This document shows positions 34,383 through 45,502 of a DNA stretch of 64,000 nt, piece after piece. The DNA is from Catonia carolina. Its lineage: Eukaryota; Arthropoda; Insecta; Hemiptera; Achilidae. Every line of letters starts with the position of its first letter. The first letter of the stretch is position 1. A model generated the notes under the pieces. It did not search any database. It had not been told where the DNA came from and saw only the letters and a list, made by a program, of their open reading frames with translations. The position numbers were made by a program, and so were the translations under genes. The DNA is taken from positions 75,989,901-76,053,900 of the forward strand of contig JAQMRL010000004.1 in NCBI GenBank assembly GCA_035578175.1, read 5' to 3'.

Positions 34383-34680
34383 CTAATCGTTAACAACAAT
34401 TCAACCTAGTAAACATTAAAAATAGTGAAGCAGATATTTAAAAAAAACTACAATTCTTTTTGCACTAAAACGAGCAATATAAAAATATGAAAAATATTAT
34501 TGTTCTTGGCGACATGTTACTTTTTTAGGATACACCTGATAAAAACTAAAATTTTTTTTGTATTAAAATAATTTTTTGTCGTAATTTATTGTTTTTGTGG
34601 TAGGTCTAGGTCTAAACTATTGAAAAACATAATAAACCGGAAATCAAAATTTTCAGTTAAAACCATCATACAGTGTCCCC
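34383..34680 (-). mobile_element. TTAA-flanked MITE (G), one-end fragment
   Basis: Ends at 34680 with GTGTCCCC before TTAA. The interior (read on minus) includes GATGGTTTTAACTGAAAATT and CAATAGTTTAGACCTAGA, matching 35612 onward. The other end is lost. Confidence 0.75.
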
Positions 34681-34716
34681 TTAAAGTAGAAAATTCGCAA
34701 AATATTTCATATGATT

Positions 34717-35110
34717 GTTGTTGTTTAGGTCATCAGCCAAAAGGCTGGTTTGAACCTGTAGAGGTTTTACAAAGTAAAACGAGGAGTGAGGTGGTTTACC
34801 GTTGCCACAACTCACTGAGTGGAAAAGTATGCTTATCAGCATGCCGGGCCCTCTGAAAAGCACATATTTTCCACTCTGCAAATGACACCTTCACTTCATT
34901 CACCACAGGGTCTGGCTGTATAATAAAATTCATTACTTTCAGAGGAGACAACTCCGATTAGTGTCTTTTGCACCTCCACCTCTTCTGTTCTTAAATGATT
35001 CAGTCATTTAATTGGCTGACCATGTGATAAGAAACAAAACTATTTATTTTAGCCCTGCAACAAACAGATTGAGTGTAAATAATTTGACATTCCACCTTTC
35101 CGTTATGGGC
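34717..35110 (-). mobile_element. SINE E copy, full length with 13-bp target duplication
   Basis: Exactly 394 bp flanked by ATTTCATATGATT on both sides (34704-34716 and 35111-35123). This defines the family's ends: 5' GCCCATAACGG, 3' tail (AAC)n on the minus strand. Best evidence in the window that the family moves by retrotransposition. Confidence 0.93.
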
Positions 35111-35123
35111 ATTTCATATGATT

Positions 35124-35607
35124 ATAAAAAAATAAATGTTATGCTATAGAAAACGGTGAAGATGAATCTAACAAACAAATGATCAGGGTAAAATTTTTTG
35201 TTAAACATTAATAATTCGTGGGATGACAGTTTGTAATAAGTGAGCTGTTATAAGGAAAATAACGCTTGTTATAAATATATGGCTGGCACAATCAGGTATA
35301 ACTTAGCAATATGACTGGAGGACGTTCTCCCTCTTGTGTCATTTATATTCCCCCCTCTCTCACTTACCTGTACACACACACACACACACACACAAATATT
35401 CTTCCTTATATTCCACAATATGGCCGGTGGGGTGCCAGGATTCTCTACCATAAACTACTATTTACTGTGAAAAATATGACGTAATAAAGTTGAATACAGA
35501 TGGCAGTAAAGCTTTAAGTTCCTCCGTATCATAGACTATAAACATAACATATTTTGCTTTATCTACTAGAAATTTTTTTGAAAAAATTAGTTTACTTGTT
35601 TATTTTT
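35124..35607. other. Unassigned sequence
   Basis: A (CA)n tract at 35373-35393. No gene recognised. Confidence 0.4.
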
Positions 35608-35611
35608 TTAA

Positions 35612-36355
35612 GGGGAGATGGCACGATGGTTTTAACTCAAAATTTCCATGTTTAGTTTTTTTATGTTTTTCAATAGTTTAGGCCTAGATCTACCAGAAAA
35701 AACATTAAATTACGTCAAAAAATTATTTTTTTTTTGAAAAAATTAAGTTTTTATTAAGTTTACACAGTAAAATTATCATGTTACCAAGAACGAATATTTT
35801 TCACAATTTTTTACTGCTCATTTTAGTGCAAAGAGAATTTTAGTTTTTAAAATATCTGCATCACGGTTTTTTGCATTCTCAGCTGTTGGTTCAGCTTTCT
35901 AAACATCATTCTGTTGATGGGAAATTTACTTGTTTTTGTACATTTTGTTTTTGATTTACGCCTTCTTGTTTCTTGCGTTTTCCCGTAAATTTAGATTTTT
36001 AACACTAGATAAATTTTTCTCAGAAACCAATAAACCTATCAGGCTGAAATTTTTACCAGTTAACTATCTTGTATATCCACATATACCGAAATTTTTATGA
36101 CTTTCTCAGGTGCTCCAAAAATTAGTAATACGCAAAAGATCAGAAAACATTTGTAAAAATTTTATGTTATTCGTAATATTTAAAAAAAATAGGATGGTCC
36201 AAAGATTAAATTGAAAAAAAATGTCAGTAGCTCGAGGAGAAACGCAACACCTATGGTGTGTAAAGTTTAATTTCCCTATCTTTTACCAATCCTATGAAAA
36301 ATGTACCTAAAAATAGAAAATTTAACATTGGCGGGATACAAAGTACAGTCTCCCC
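35612..36355 (+). mobile_element. TTAA-flanked MITE (G), complete
   Basis: Starts GGGGAGATGG and ends CAGTCTCCCC. TTAA lies directly outside each end (35608-35611, 36356-36359). A TTAA target duplication is the mark of piggyBac-type transposition, so this is probably a non-autonomous piggyBac-like element; the inverted repeat is short (about 8-10 bp). Other copies are at 34383, 49150 and 54078. No coding capacity. Confidence 0.78.
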
Positions 36356-36568
36356 TTAAGTGAAAATCTATTTAATTTTAAAAAAATTAGGCTATATGAT
36401 ATTTTTAATAAAATCTTTCTGTATCATCTACTAATTCAATGTAACATGCACATATTGTAGGTCACGTTCAGCATTTTCTGTACGTTAAACCGAATAAAAA
36501 TTTTAAAACTGATATTGCTTATAGAGTTTTTTATATAACTTTTTTTATAATTTAGGTTGTTTTGGTAA

Positions 36569-36748
36569 TTTTTTAAATTTTGTTTTGGTTTTACGTCTGA
36601 CTTTTTTGCAATTTTTGCTAATGCAGACGGTAGAGAATGATGATATATGAGAATGAGTGATGAAAAAATGCCAGACCTGACTGGGAATTGAACCCGGGAC
36701 CACGGCTTAGAAGTCAGTTACGCTAACCACTACGCTAACGGGCTGGTC
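36569..36748 (-). mobile_element. tRNA-derived SINE (head 2, body B)
   Basis: The minus strand starts with a tRNA-like head: A-box region TAGCGTAGTGGTTAGCG and B box GGTTCAATTCC. The body has CCGTCTGCATTAGC, AATTGC and AGACGTAAAACC. 180 bp, flanked by TTGTTTTGGTAA (36557-36568) and TTGTTATGGTAA (36749-36760). The body equals that of the SINE at 49177, but the head is from another tRNA. Confidence 0.82.
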
Positions 36749-36937
36749 TTGTTATGGTAAAAGTTATTCGTAGTTAAAAATATTCATTTACCTATATAAA
36801 AATTCTTCACCTTCAAAAGGTTTTGGTTTTAGAAAATAAGATTTTAAAATGAAAGAAAAATCTAAGAAGAAAATTAGAGAGAGGAAAGTAAAGAAAAGAA
36901 AGATAGAAGAATGAAGGACGAAGAAGGGGAAATAAAA

Positions 36938-37206
36938 GGAAACTGGAGGAGAGGGAGGAAGAGGAGACGAAATAAGGAAATTAAAAAGAAGAAAGAAGAG
37001 GGGAGGGAGGAAGAGGAGACGAAATAGGGAAATTAAAAGGAGAAAGAAGAGAGGAGGGAGGAAGAGGAGACGAAATAAGGAAATTAAGAAGAAGAAAGAA
37101 GAGGAGACGAAATAAGGAAATTAAAAGGAGAAAGAAGAGGGGTGGGAGGAAGGGGAGACGAAATAGGGAAATTAAAAGGAGAAAGAAGAGGAGAGGTAGG
37201 AGGGGC
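36938..37206. repeat. GA-rich minisatellite, about 52-bp unit
   Basis: About five units of the form GAGGAAGAGGAGACGAAATA followed by GGGAAATTAAAAGGAGAAAG, one of them 16 bp shorter. Nearly pure purine on the plus strand. Open frames across it are low-complexity artefacts. Confidence 0.88.
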
Positions 37207-37284
37207 AACAGAAAAAAAAATAAAAGGAGATGAAGATATGGAACTTGAAGGAAAATATGAAGAACGATTGGAGGGGAAGGAAGG

Positions 37285-37494
37285 ATTTTAATTTTAGACA
37301 ATGGTTACCGGTGTACTTTGAGGGTTCGGGTTCAATTAACCATACTCTCTCAGGAGTGGTCAGCCTTGATCTGTACAAGCTTACACCTCATTTACACGTC
37401 ATCATCACATCGTTCTCATCTCATCGGGTCATGGGGTTGCTTATTGTTCTGAATTAAAAAAATTGCAACGTACGCATATTACGAGTAAAAAAAA
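37285..37494 (+). mobile_element. SINE F copy, 5' truncated
   Basis: Body only (ATGGTTACCGGTGTACTTTG to GGGGTTGCTTATTGTTCTGA) with an A-rich tail. The tRNA head is missing. Abuts the GA minisatellite. Confidence 0.8.
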
Positions 37495-37497
37495 TTG

Positions 37498-37582
37498 ACG
37501 CTAAACTAAATGTTGTAGAAAAATTTGTTTGAAATAGAAGTTGTAGGTCTTTTAATTTCCTATAACTTTAATTACATACACT
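37498..37582 (-). mobile_element. Short HINE internal fragment
   Basis: About 85 bp matching the hairpin-side interior in minus orientation (GTTGTAGGTCTTTTAATTTCC). Confidence 0.6.
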
Positions 37583-37595
37583 GTGAAAAACGTGA

Positions 37596-37919
37596 AATGG
37601 GGAATCCGATTTATTTGATGAAGCCAGTTTCAGAAACAAAATTTTCAGTCAGTGGGTTATGGACACGCTTGAGAGAGACAGAACTAAAGTTGACCTGTCG
37701 AAAGAAGAAAGTGAAAGATTATCAACAAGAATAAATAAATATTGGAAGAACCTGAAAGAATCAGGGGGAACAGTGAGGAAAAGGAAATAAGAGTTTTTTC
37801 AATACTTCAAAGCCTATTTGAAAAAAATAAATAAAAAACAGAAGTTAGCAAACCACTCCAAAATCAATGTTAAAATAAATATAATCTTAAATCAACGACT
37901 GAATGATCGGAGATCATAG
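37596..37919 (+). pseudogene. Unrecognised coding-like fragment
   Basis: An open frame of 64 codons (37596-37787) gives NGESDLFDEASFRNKIFSQW, VMDTLERDRTKVDLSKEESE and NKYWKNLKESGGTVRKRK, then TAA, then in the same frame 42 more codons (EFFQYFKAYLKKINKKQKLA...) to a second stop. The charged, helical composition and Trp positions look protein-like, unlike the chance frames around it. No family recognised. It could be the C-terminus of a transposon protein, or a decayed host exon. The TAA would then be a disabling change. Confidence 0.35.
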
Positions 37920-38333
37920 TAACAGACTATCAAAAACAATCTAGCATTAAATTTTCAGTTTTAACAATTTATAAATGTATTGAAAAGCCACAAAAACTTT
38001 TATACGGAATGACCCAGTTACTTTATAGTTAAATTTTATTATCACAATACGCTTTTTAAATCAATAAAACACACAGTTTATTAGTTTGGTCATATAATAA
38101 AAACGATTTGCTGAGTTTATACAATTTCCATCTAGTTAGAATAATAATGTTTGCGGAATAATATTGTCGGAAAGATTTCACCAACGGATTTTTATAGAAA
38201 AGGTATAATGCAAAATACTGTAGAGACGTTACTATAAAATAACTATACATGAAAACCTTTGTTTAATTCCAAATAAAATCGATTTTCTAATTTGTTTATT
38301 ACAGTTAAAAGTATACTAAAAAATCTGTTGTGA

Positions 38334-39084
38334 AACACTCACACAACTTTCTCTTGCCAGTGCAAATTATTAACAATATAACCTAATGTTAGTAATAAAA
38401 CATTAGAAATAAACAAAACACTAACCTCAATAAACATAACTTTATTTTAATCATGAGTGAAAGACGGAAAATGAAAATCGACCTGTTTGGCTTAAAAATA
38501 TGGAAAATCACTCTTTCAAGCTAAACTAGGCTCTGTAGAGAAAAGTTCTCTAAATAAACGTTGTAGATATTTTAATTTCCTATAAATTTGATTATACACT
38601 TTTGTCATAAAATGCATACTAAAGCCGAAATCTTAAAAAAATCAATTTTTCACACGTTTTCGTGAGAAAAAATAGAAAATTGCTAATTACCGCTAAACTA
38701 AGCGTTATACAAAAAAATGTTTGAAATAAAAGTTGTAGAATTTTAAATTCTCTACAACTTTGTTATATAAATTTTTGCGCTATAATACTTATTAAAGCTG
38801 TAATTTTAAAAGAACACTAATTTACGTAAAAACAGCCTCACCAAGAATTTCAGGAAACATGGCGCCTACCCTATCTTGTAGAGAATGAAAAATTTAGTAA
38901 ACCAGCCGATTTTTAAAAAAATCGTAGAACCAGTTTTTGAGAAAATCACAAAAAAGTGAAAAATTACACGAATAAACTACTACTTCCGGTTGACCGATTT
39001 TGATGAAAATGTTCGTGTCGGGTCCGGTAGTGGTATGTAACTTAAGTTTTAAGTTCATACGATGTTCCGTTCTTGAGATATTTT

Positions 39085-39157
<73 letters not shown>

Positions 39158-39293
39158 CACACATCGCTAAAAACATGTTTTTTGGGTTCAGGGGGTCTGA
39201 AAACGTATAGATCCGGTGAAAACTCAATTTCGAAAAATCGTCATGAAAACAATACTTTCCTTTCTATATATATTCATATAGGCAAGAGAAAGT
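38334..39293 (-). mobile_element. HINE copy, complete
   Basis: TCTGTTGTGAAACACTCACA at 38334 to GGCAAGAGAAAGT at 39293, 960 bp. Carries a long (CA)n tract at 39087-39162. Confidence 0.9.
39087..39165. repeat. (CA)n microsatellite inside HINE
   Basis: Almost uninterrupted dinucleotide tract of nearly 80 bp. Confidence 0.95.
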
Positions 39294-39698
39294 AATAGTA
39301 TAGAAAGGTATAATGCAAAATACTGTATAATTAATAGAGTATAGTACATTTGTTTTAGGAAGAAGCTTGTAAGGGGAGGGCGAGTAGGTAGAGTAGGGAT
39401 AGTTTCAAGGGGCAAGTGTTGTCTCCTTCTCACTTAATCATCATTCCCTCTCTTTCTAACTGTATACTACTGTTACAACTACGAGGTGCTTCTCCCACCA
39501 CTAAACAGAACAGCTCAGCGGCACAGAGCGTTAGAAGGAGAGCTTCTAGCTAGAACAAATGACCTATACTGTATAATTAATACTGTATAATTTTTAGAGA
39601 CGTTACTATAAAATAACTATACATGAAAACCTTTGTTTAATTCCAAATAAAATCGATTTTCTACTTTGTTTATTACAGTTAAAAGTATACTAAAAATC

Positions 39699-40251
39699 AC
39701 ATTTAATTTTTATCTGTGTATAATTTTAGAAAAAACTACTAAAAATGGAGTTCAATACGTTTTAGGTTAAAAATATCAAATAATTGGTTTGACCATTGTA
39801 GTTAAACAAATTATATGAATATGGCAACTGAAAAGCTATTCCACGAAAAAATAATCAGGCCTAATAAAAATTTATTCAAAAGGATGCAAGTCAGTAACCC
39901 TAAAGGTCGATAGGGATATGTATATTAACCATATTACCAAGAACCAAATAAAAATAATTGAGATCTGGATAAAAATGAAATTTATTTTTAATTAAATGTA
40001 TTGTAGTCAATTACTTATGAAGCAATTAAAGAGTAAAAGCAAATTAAGTCTAATTGAACTTATTAAAAGTTACATTTTTGTATACTTTTTAAATGACCCG
40101 TTCAGTGCCTAAACAATATTTAAAAGTTTGACCTTAAGTGCCATTTGATTTGAATAAGGGTGTACAAAAAGTGCCCGTCGTTACTTCGAAAACTTGCAGG
40201 CGTAAGCCTGCCATTGCCGACCAAAATTTCAACGTTTACTACAGAGTGTTA
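39699..40251. other. Unassigned sequence
   Basis: Nothing recognised. Confidence 0.4.
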
Positions 40252-40253
40252 TA

Positions 40254-41191
40254 CCGGGTGAGCATAAAGTCTTGCCCTGATTATAAAAAATTATTGCAGA
40301 ATAACAGTTTGACATAATAATTTAAATTTGATGCTGTTACATAGGTTAGTGTTAATAGTTTTTTTTAAGATTACTTACATTAGTAAACTTCAACGTGTGC
40401 CCCCTTGGTAGCTCGGAGAATGTCAAAGCGGTATTCCAGTTCCCGCCAGGTGTTTTGTAACATGTGTTCTGTCACAATACCCACAGCAGCTTGTATCCTA
40501 GCCTTCAGTTCGTCAACGTCAGCAACTGGTGTGGCGAAGACTCTATCCTTGATATAGCGTCAGAAAAAAAAGTCAAGGGGAGTAATGTCTGGAGAGCGGG
40601 GTGGCCAGGGTGTTGGACCATCCCTTCCAATCCACCGATCCGGAAATGTTTCATCCAGGAAATTACGCACTATCAAAGCCCAGTGGGGCGGTGCCCCATC
40701 TTGCTGGAAAATTATCCATGGTTGATAACTGTGATCACCACAGGTTGATGGAGCACCGCCCCACTGGGCTTTGATAGTGCGTAATTTCCTGGATGAAACA
40801 TTTCCGGATCGGTGGATTGGAAGGGATGATCCAACACCCTGGCCACCCCGCTCTCCAGACATTACTCCCCTTGACTTTTTTTCTGGGGCTATATCAAGGA
40901 TAGAGTCTTCGCCACACCAGTTGCTGACGTTGACGAACTGAAGGCTAGGATACAAGCTGCTGTGGGTATTGTGACAGAACACATGTTACAAAACACCTGG
41001 CGGGAACTGGAATACCGCTTTGACATTCTCCGAGCTACCAAGGGGGCACACGTTGAAGTTTACTAATGGAAGTAATCTTAAAAAAACTATTAACACTAAC
41101 CTATGTAACAGCATCAAATTTAAATTATTATGTCAAACTATTATTCTGCAATAAATTTTTATAATCAGGGCAAGACTTTATGCTCACCCGG
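40254..41191. mobile_element. Foldback DD41D-type Tc1/mariner element
   Basis: Two nearly perfect inverted arms, 40254-40694 and 40751-41191, around a 56-bp spacer, flanked by TA (40252-40253, 41192-41193). Ends CCGGGTGAGCATAAAGTCTT. Each arm encodes the same transposase C-terminus. The minus-strand reading through the spacer gives IIFQQDGAPPHWALIVRNFL, then PPRSPDITPLDFFF; the two catalytic Asp (QQDG, PLDF) are 41 residues apart, the DD41D spacing of rosa/visitor-type elements. Further codons (YIKDRVFATPV, DELKARIQAA) continue to a stop near the arm end on the plus strand. Only the 3' half is present, twice. Confidence 0.85.
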
Positions 41192-41477
41192 TATTTTATA
41201 TCAGTTTGTTTATAAATAGGCAGCATATAACCATTTTAGATTATATACAATAACTAGATTAATAACTTAATCTAACCGCGAGCGTAATTAACACCACTAC
41301 AGTGAACGATCTCATAGTAACAACTGACACATATGAAGGGTAAATATTTTCAGAATGTACAGTACACACGTCGCCATGTGGATTTAAAGCAACCATTGCT
41401 ATGACAACATCACGTTTCACTGTCGTCAGTCCCCCCTTGCCTTTCATCCCTCAATAGCAAACAAGTCTGCTCCCTAC

Positions 41478-41568
41478 TATAGATACCACTAGAGGACCCG
41501 ACATGAACATTTTCATCAAAATCGGTCAACCAGAAGTAGTAGTTTAATTCGTGTAATTTTTCATTTTT
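41478..41568 (+). mobile_element. Short HINE internal fragment
   Basis: About 90 bp from TACCACTAGAGGACCCGACA through AAAATCGGTCAACCAGAAGT to the TTTTTCA segment. Neither end is present. Confidence 0.75.
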
Positions 41569-41579
41569 TTTCTTTCCCT

Positions 41580-42025
41580 TAGGAACGCGAATTAATTAAG
41601 GGAAATTTCATTCCCTAATTAATTAAAGGGATATAGCGTTGGTTCTAACTCGTTACGTCCATCGAAAACGACCATAACCATTTTTTAAAAATACGTTGTA
41701 ATTCCTTAACCCTTTGTACTAAAAGGCTTAATTTTAGATGAAATTAATTACAAAGCATGCAGAAACAATATTCTAAAACGCCATATTTTTTCACTTAAAA
41801 TTGATTGTGTTACATGTTCTGAAACATGGACTAAGTGAAAAATGCGATAAAAAACACGTACATACTTTGTTTCCAAATCGCTAGACACAGCCTAACGCAA
41901 TCCCGTGTTTTTGTAATTTACACGAATAAAATAACAAAAAACCAAGCTTTTAAACGAGCCGTACCAGAAATTTTATGTTTCTTACTTGATAAGATACGCG
42001 GTTCCAAACACAGGCTTCTTTCATT
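41580..42025. mobile_element. MITE H copy, left end missing
   Basis: Shares with 53620-54035 the blocks AAAACGCCATATTTTT, TGTTCTGAAACATG, ATAACAAAAAACCA and GCCGTACC. A small hairpin (TTAATTAAGGG / CCCTAATTAA) lies near its left side at 41600-41640. No coding capacity. Confidence 0.6.
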
Positions 42026-42660
42026 TTACGTACAGTATTAGATGAACTAAAGTCTTCTAGCCGTGGGAGTGAGAGAATGCATAACGCTCTCACTCCCACA
42101 AGCCATACGCGCCATTCCAATAACATTATTTATACCAAATTCCAATCACATTATTTATACCAAATTAAAGAAAATTTTCTACTGCATATAACTAATTATA
42201 AAAACCAAATTTTGTGATATTGGGGGTTGGTATTTAATCATAAACTTGGTTTTTTTAATGTATGAATAACAAAACATTATGTTTGAGAATTTTTTTAAAA
42301 TTTTTATGTAAAAACTAATCAAAATCAATATAATATTCAGAATCAGCACATTAAACTTAGGATAAGTACCAATTTTCATAACAATAGCATGAGTAGATGA
42401 GTTGAAAAAAGGTGGACATGAATGTAGGTCAAAAACGTAAAAATTACTTGGCACTTTTAGCATATTCTGTAATTTAGGCCTCGGCACTAAAAGGGTTAAT
42501 TTTCGTCATTGTTATGAGCAAGCGTTTATGCACGCAGTAAACTAACAAGCAAGATAACGACTGTATGTTTTCAGATTTGGATTATAACGGTAAATACCTG
42601 TGGGCGCATGTGTAGCTATGCCACATATCTCCTTCTCACTAGCTCAGCTATGGACATTAA
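42026..42660. other. Unassigned sequence
   Basis: 42060-42110 has a CTCACTCCCAC direct/inverted pair (GTGGGAGTGAGAG and CTCTCACTCCCAC), a possible short hairpin end. No gene recognised. Confidence 0.4.
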
Positions 42661-43011
42661 GACCGCTGCCGACGGGTGGTAAATTGCCGCGCCGCCGAAG
42701 CGGCTAACATCCAAAAAGTTTAGCTTTCCTAATATCCCAATATGTGACTGCCGACGGGCGAACGGTGCCGTCGCGGACTACTTAGAATGTCTGAGAATTC
42801 AGGCGGCGCCGTCGCGGTCGATTTTGTGCCGTCGGGTTCTGCCTCTCCGCTGAGCGGCTTCAAGGTCATGCGGCGAGGAATAACATGAGTGGTCATTTAT
42901 CCCTGCCAACGGACAGTCGAAACCGCAGCGGCTGCAGTATTTTGTTCTATTTTTTTAGTATTTTTAGTTATTCATTTCTTTTTCAGTGTTCTTTTTTTGT
43001 GTATGTTTATT

Positions 43012-43209
43012 ATGGATGAAATATATATAGAATTATTTATTGATGAAGTTAGAAAACAGCCAGAATTATGGCAAATTTCTAACGAAAATTACAGAGACAA
43101 AAACAAAAAGAGAGCAGGGTGGTTTCGTATCTGTCAGATTTTTAATAGTGAATTTCATATCATAATTTACATAATTTTTATTTTTAAGTTAGGTATCTGT
43201 TCTTTATAA
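43012..43209 (+). CDS. MADF-domain protein of the PIF/Harbinger element, N-terminal part
   Basis: From ATG 43012 the frame reads MDEIYIELFIDEVRKQPELW, QISNENYRDKNKKRAGWFRI, the N-terminal half of a MADF (Myb/SANT-like) domain, with the conserved LW, Y-D-N-K and W positions. In PIF/Harbinger elements this DNA-binding partner helps the nuclease into the nucleus and onto the ends. After WFRICQ the sequence turns into hydrophobic AT-rich codons with no MADF character. Either an intron begins near GTATCT (43127) or the gene is truncated. An ATG at 43003 is an alternative start. Confidence 0.75.
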   Translation: MDEIYIELFIDEVRKQPELWQISNENYRDKNKKRAGWFRICQIFNSEFHIIIYIIFIFKLGICSL

Positions 43210-43555
43210 TTATATTGTTTTACATTTAAATGATGGTTTTTCTTTGTTTTAAATTTAGGCTACTTTGTATACCATATTAATGAATTTCACATCACGTTTA
43301 CAATTATTGACTTTCAATTTTTTTCAATTTAGCAACCTGCAGTAACCAAAAATTGTTTTGTTTTCCATATCACAATGAGTTTAAATATATTATAATTTAA
43401 AAAAATTAAAAACAATAAAAAAATTAGTTTAAAATAATACAACTAATGTACAATCCTAGAAACCACGGACAAAATATGCAAGTGAGCGGCGATTCAAATT
43501 TATTTTTTTTACTTTTTTATATCTAAAACTGATTTGCGACTTATCCAAATGTGTC

Positions 43556-43741
43556 TTATCTCAAAGTTACGACTAACATTTCTATTGGTGGTATGGAGAG
43601 TCTCATGTTTGTATCTTCACTCTTTAATTTTTCACCGAGTTTGTGTAATAATTTATCAAAAGACTTCACACTCAGACGAAAATAATTGAAAAACTTTATA
43701 TTATCATTTCGTAATTCCGAGAACATGGTTAAAAATGGCAT
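43556..43741 (-). pseudogene. PIF/Harbinger transposase (nuclease) N-terminal fragment
   Basis: The minus-strand frame starts MPFLTMFSELRNDNIKFFNY and continues FRLSVKSFDKLLHKLGEKL and IPPIEMLVVTLR. This is the segment before the DDE domain in Harbinger nucleases (ELR-D--KFFNYFRMS, then the P-E-LA-TLR motif). The catalytic domain that should follow toward lower coordinates is absent, with only AT-rich DNA there. Points toward the MADF gene, consistent with the convergent arrangement. Confidence 0.8.
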
Positions 43742-43858
43742 GGCAATGACATGGTTAAAATGGTTGAAAATGCCGGGCGCTTACAAAGAGGCGAACCCAG
43801 TACTTATTTTTCTTCTTCTTTTTTTTTTCTTGTACGGCCACAGGGGACCACTGTAAGT

Positions 43859-44845
43859 TCATTTATTGTTCCTTTTCACCCTTAACCTCGCGTGGTAGTT
43901 CTTCATTCGGTCAGATCTACTCTTCCTCTCCGCTTTGGATAACACCATTTTTTTCCTGTTGGTTTCCGTTCTCTTGAATTTTATCCTTCCGTCTCTCAGT
44001 AGGTTGTAATTTCCAGACTTCTCCTCCAAATCCCTTCTCTCTATATTCAGCTCCCTCATGTCGTCCACAACCATTCTGAGCCACTTGGGTTGGGTTTTCC
44101 TCTTCCAGTAAAATTCTGTTAGCCTTTTCAATAGTCTTGTCTCGGGCATTCTTAGGATGTGCCCCAGAAAAGAAATCCTCCTCCTTCTCATGACGTCCGT
44201 CAGTGGGTCTATCCTCTGGTACACTTCTGCATTGGAGATGTTCTGGTATTTTCCCTCTTGGATGTTCCATTTCCCTATACAGTTCCTAACAATCTTCCTC
44301 TCAGTTGTCTCCATTCTTCCTCCTCCATACTTGACTGTCGGATCCCATAATGTTTCACACCCATATAATATCTCTAGTAACACTACTGTCCTGTAATGCC
44401 TGATTTTTGTGTTTATAGACATGGTTTTCTTGTTATATATATTTTTTGTGGTAATTAGGGATCTGATTAATTTATTTTGTCTTTCAAGCAAGGTTGTCCT
44501 CTCTTTAAGGTTATGAGTAATTATCTCACCTAGATATTTGAATTCTTTAACCAAATCAATATCTTGTCCATTAACTTTGATTTTACCTATGCAGAGAGGC
44601 TCCCTCACCATAATTTTCGTTTTTGTATATTAAATTTTAAGTCCAATCTTCCCTGCCAGCTCCTCCAACTTTTCCAACTGTGTTCTGGTTTCCTCTATGC
44701 TGTTTGAGAGGAAGGCAAGATCATCAGCAAATCCCAAACAGTTCACTGTTATACCTTTCCCGGCTCCTATTTTAATTCCATGGCTATGTTCTCCTATAAA
44801 CACTGCTTGTTTCCTCCTATATACTTCCATTACTACTGAAAATAA
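43859..44845 (-). pseudogene. Non-LTR reverse transcriptase, C-terminal two thirds
   Basis: Reading on minus from about 44845: LFSVVMEVYRRKQ, ITVNCLGFADDLAFLSNSIE with the catalytic FADD box, EELAGKIGLKI, then TAA (44630-44632), then in the same frame YTKTKIMVREP and KEFKYLGEIITHN, TVVLLEILYGCETLW, MRRRRISFLGHILRMPETRL to a basic C-terminus and a stop at 43859. Only one nonsense change breaks a 320-codon frame, so the copy is not very old. The 5' part is missing. It lies inside the PIF/Harbinger element. Confidence 0.87.
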
Positions 44846-45502
44846 CGAAGCGGTTCGTGCCGCTCATGTGCAGTGTAGCGAACCGCTGGGCGGCGCCGTT
44901 GCGGATCCACGACGGCACCGCTCAACTTGAGCCGTCCGTCGGCAGGCGCCCTAATTCATCTGATACTTGTACTGTACTGCCCGTTGCCAAGCTTTGTGCA
45001 GCTGAGAGGAATGCATTACGTTACTCCTACTGTGAGAGATTGCGTTAGTAGTAGTAACGTTTTACTTGTATTATGTTTGTAGTAGTCAAGGGTACTATCC
45101 AACCTACATATATTGTGTGTCACCGTCTACAGCGATAGTCAAAATAACACCCACGTATGTCACCTCACTAGGCAGCCTACTGCCCAGCGAAGAGCAATGA
45201 GATGATTAGTACAATGTTATGACGTAACAGCAGTCTGGTACTTCGTCTTTCCCCGTCATCTCACAGCTGCAAAAAGCTTAGATTCATACAGTATGAATCT
45301 AAGCTTTGTGCAGTTGCGGGATGAAGGGGAAAGACGAAGTACCAGACTACTGCTACGTCATAACAATGTACTAATCATCTCATTGGTATTCGCTAGGCAG
45401 TAGGCTGCCTAGTGAGGTGACATACGTGGGTGTTATTTTGACTATTCGCTGTAGACGGCGACACGGAATATATTATATTCTGTAACTACTACATATTATG
45501 TA

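Larger units (their letters stand above)
38192..39698. repeat. Partial tandem duplication around a HINE
   Basis: The sequence around GGTATAATGCAAAATACTGTA and GAGACGTTACTATAAAATAA to AAAAGTATACTAAAAA occurs at 38200-38332 and again at 39310-39698. The second copy is split by about 250 bp between ACTGTATAATTAATA repeats. The HINE at 38334 sits at the end of the first copy. Confidence 0.75.
42661..44951. mobile_element. PIF/Harbinger DNA transposon with TAA target duplication
   Basis: TAA lies at 42658-42660 and 44952-44954. The inverted ends share CTGCCGACGG (left near 42666, right as CCGTCGGCAG), and sub-terminal sequence is GC-rich on both sides with GGCGGCGCCGT motifs. Inside are a MADF-domain frame on plus and a nuclease fragment on minus, the standard two-gene layout of PIF/Harbinger. 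The right half is replaced by a non-LTR fragment (43859-44845), so the element is dead. Confidence 0.82.
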
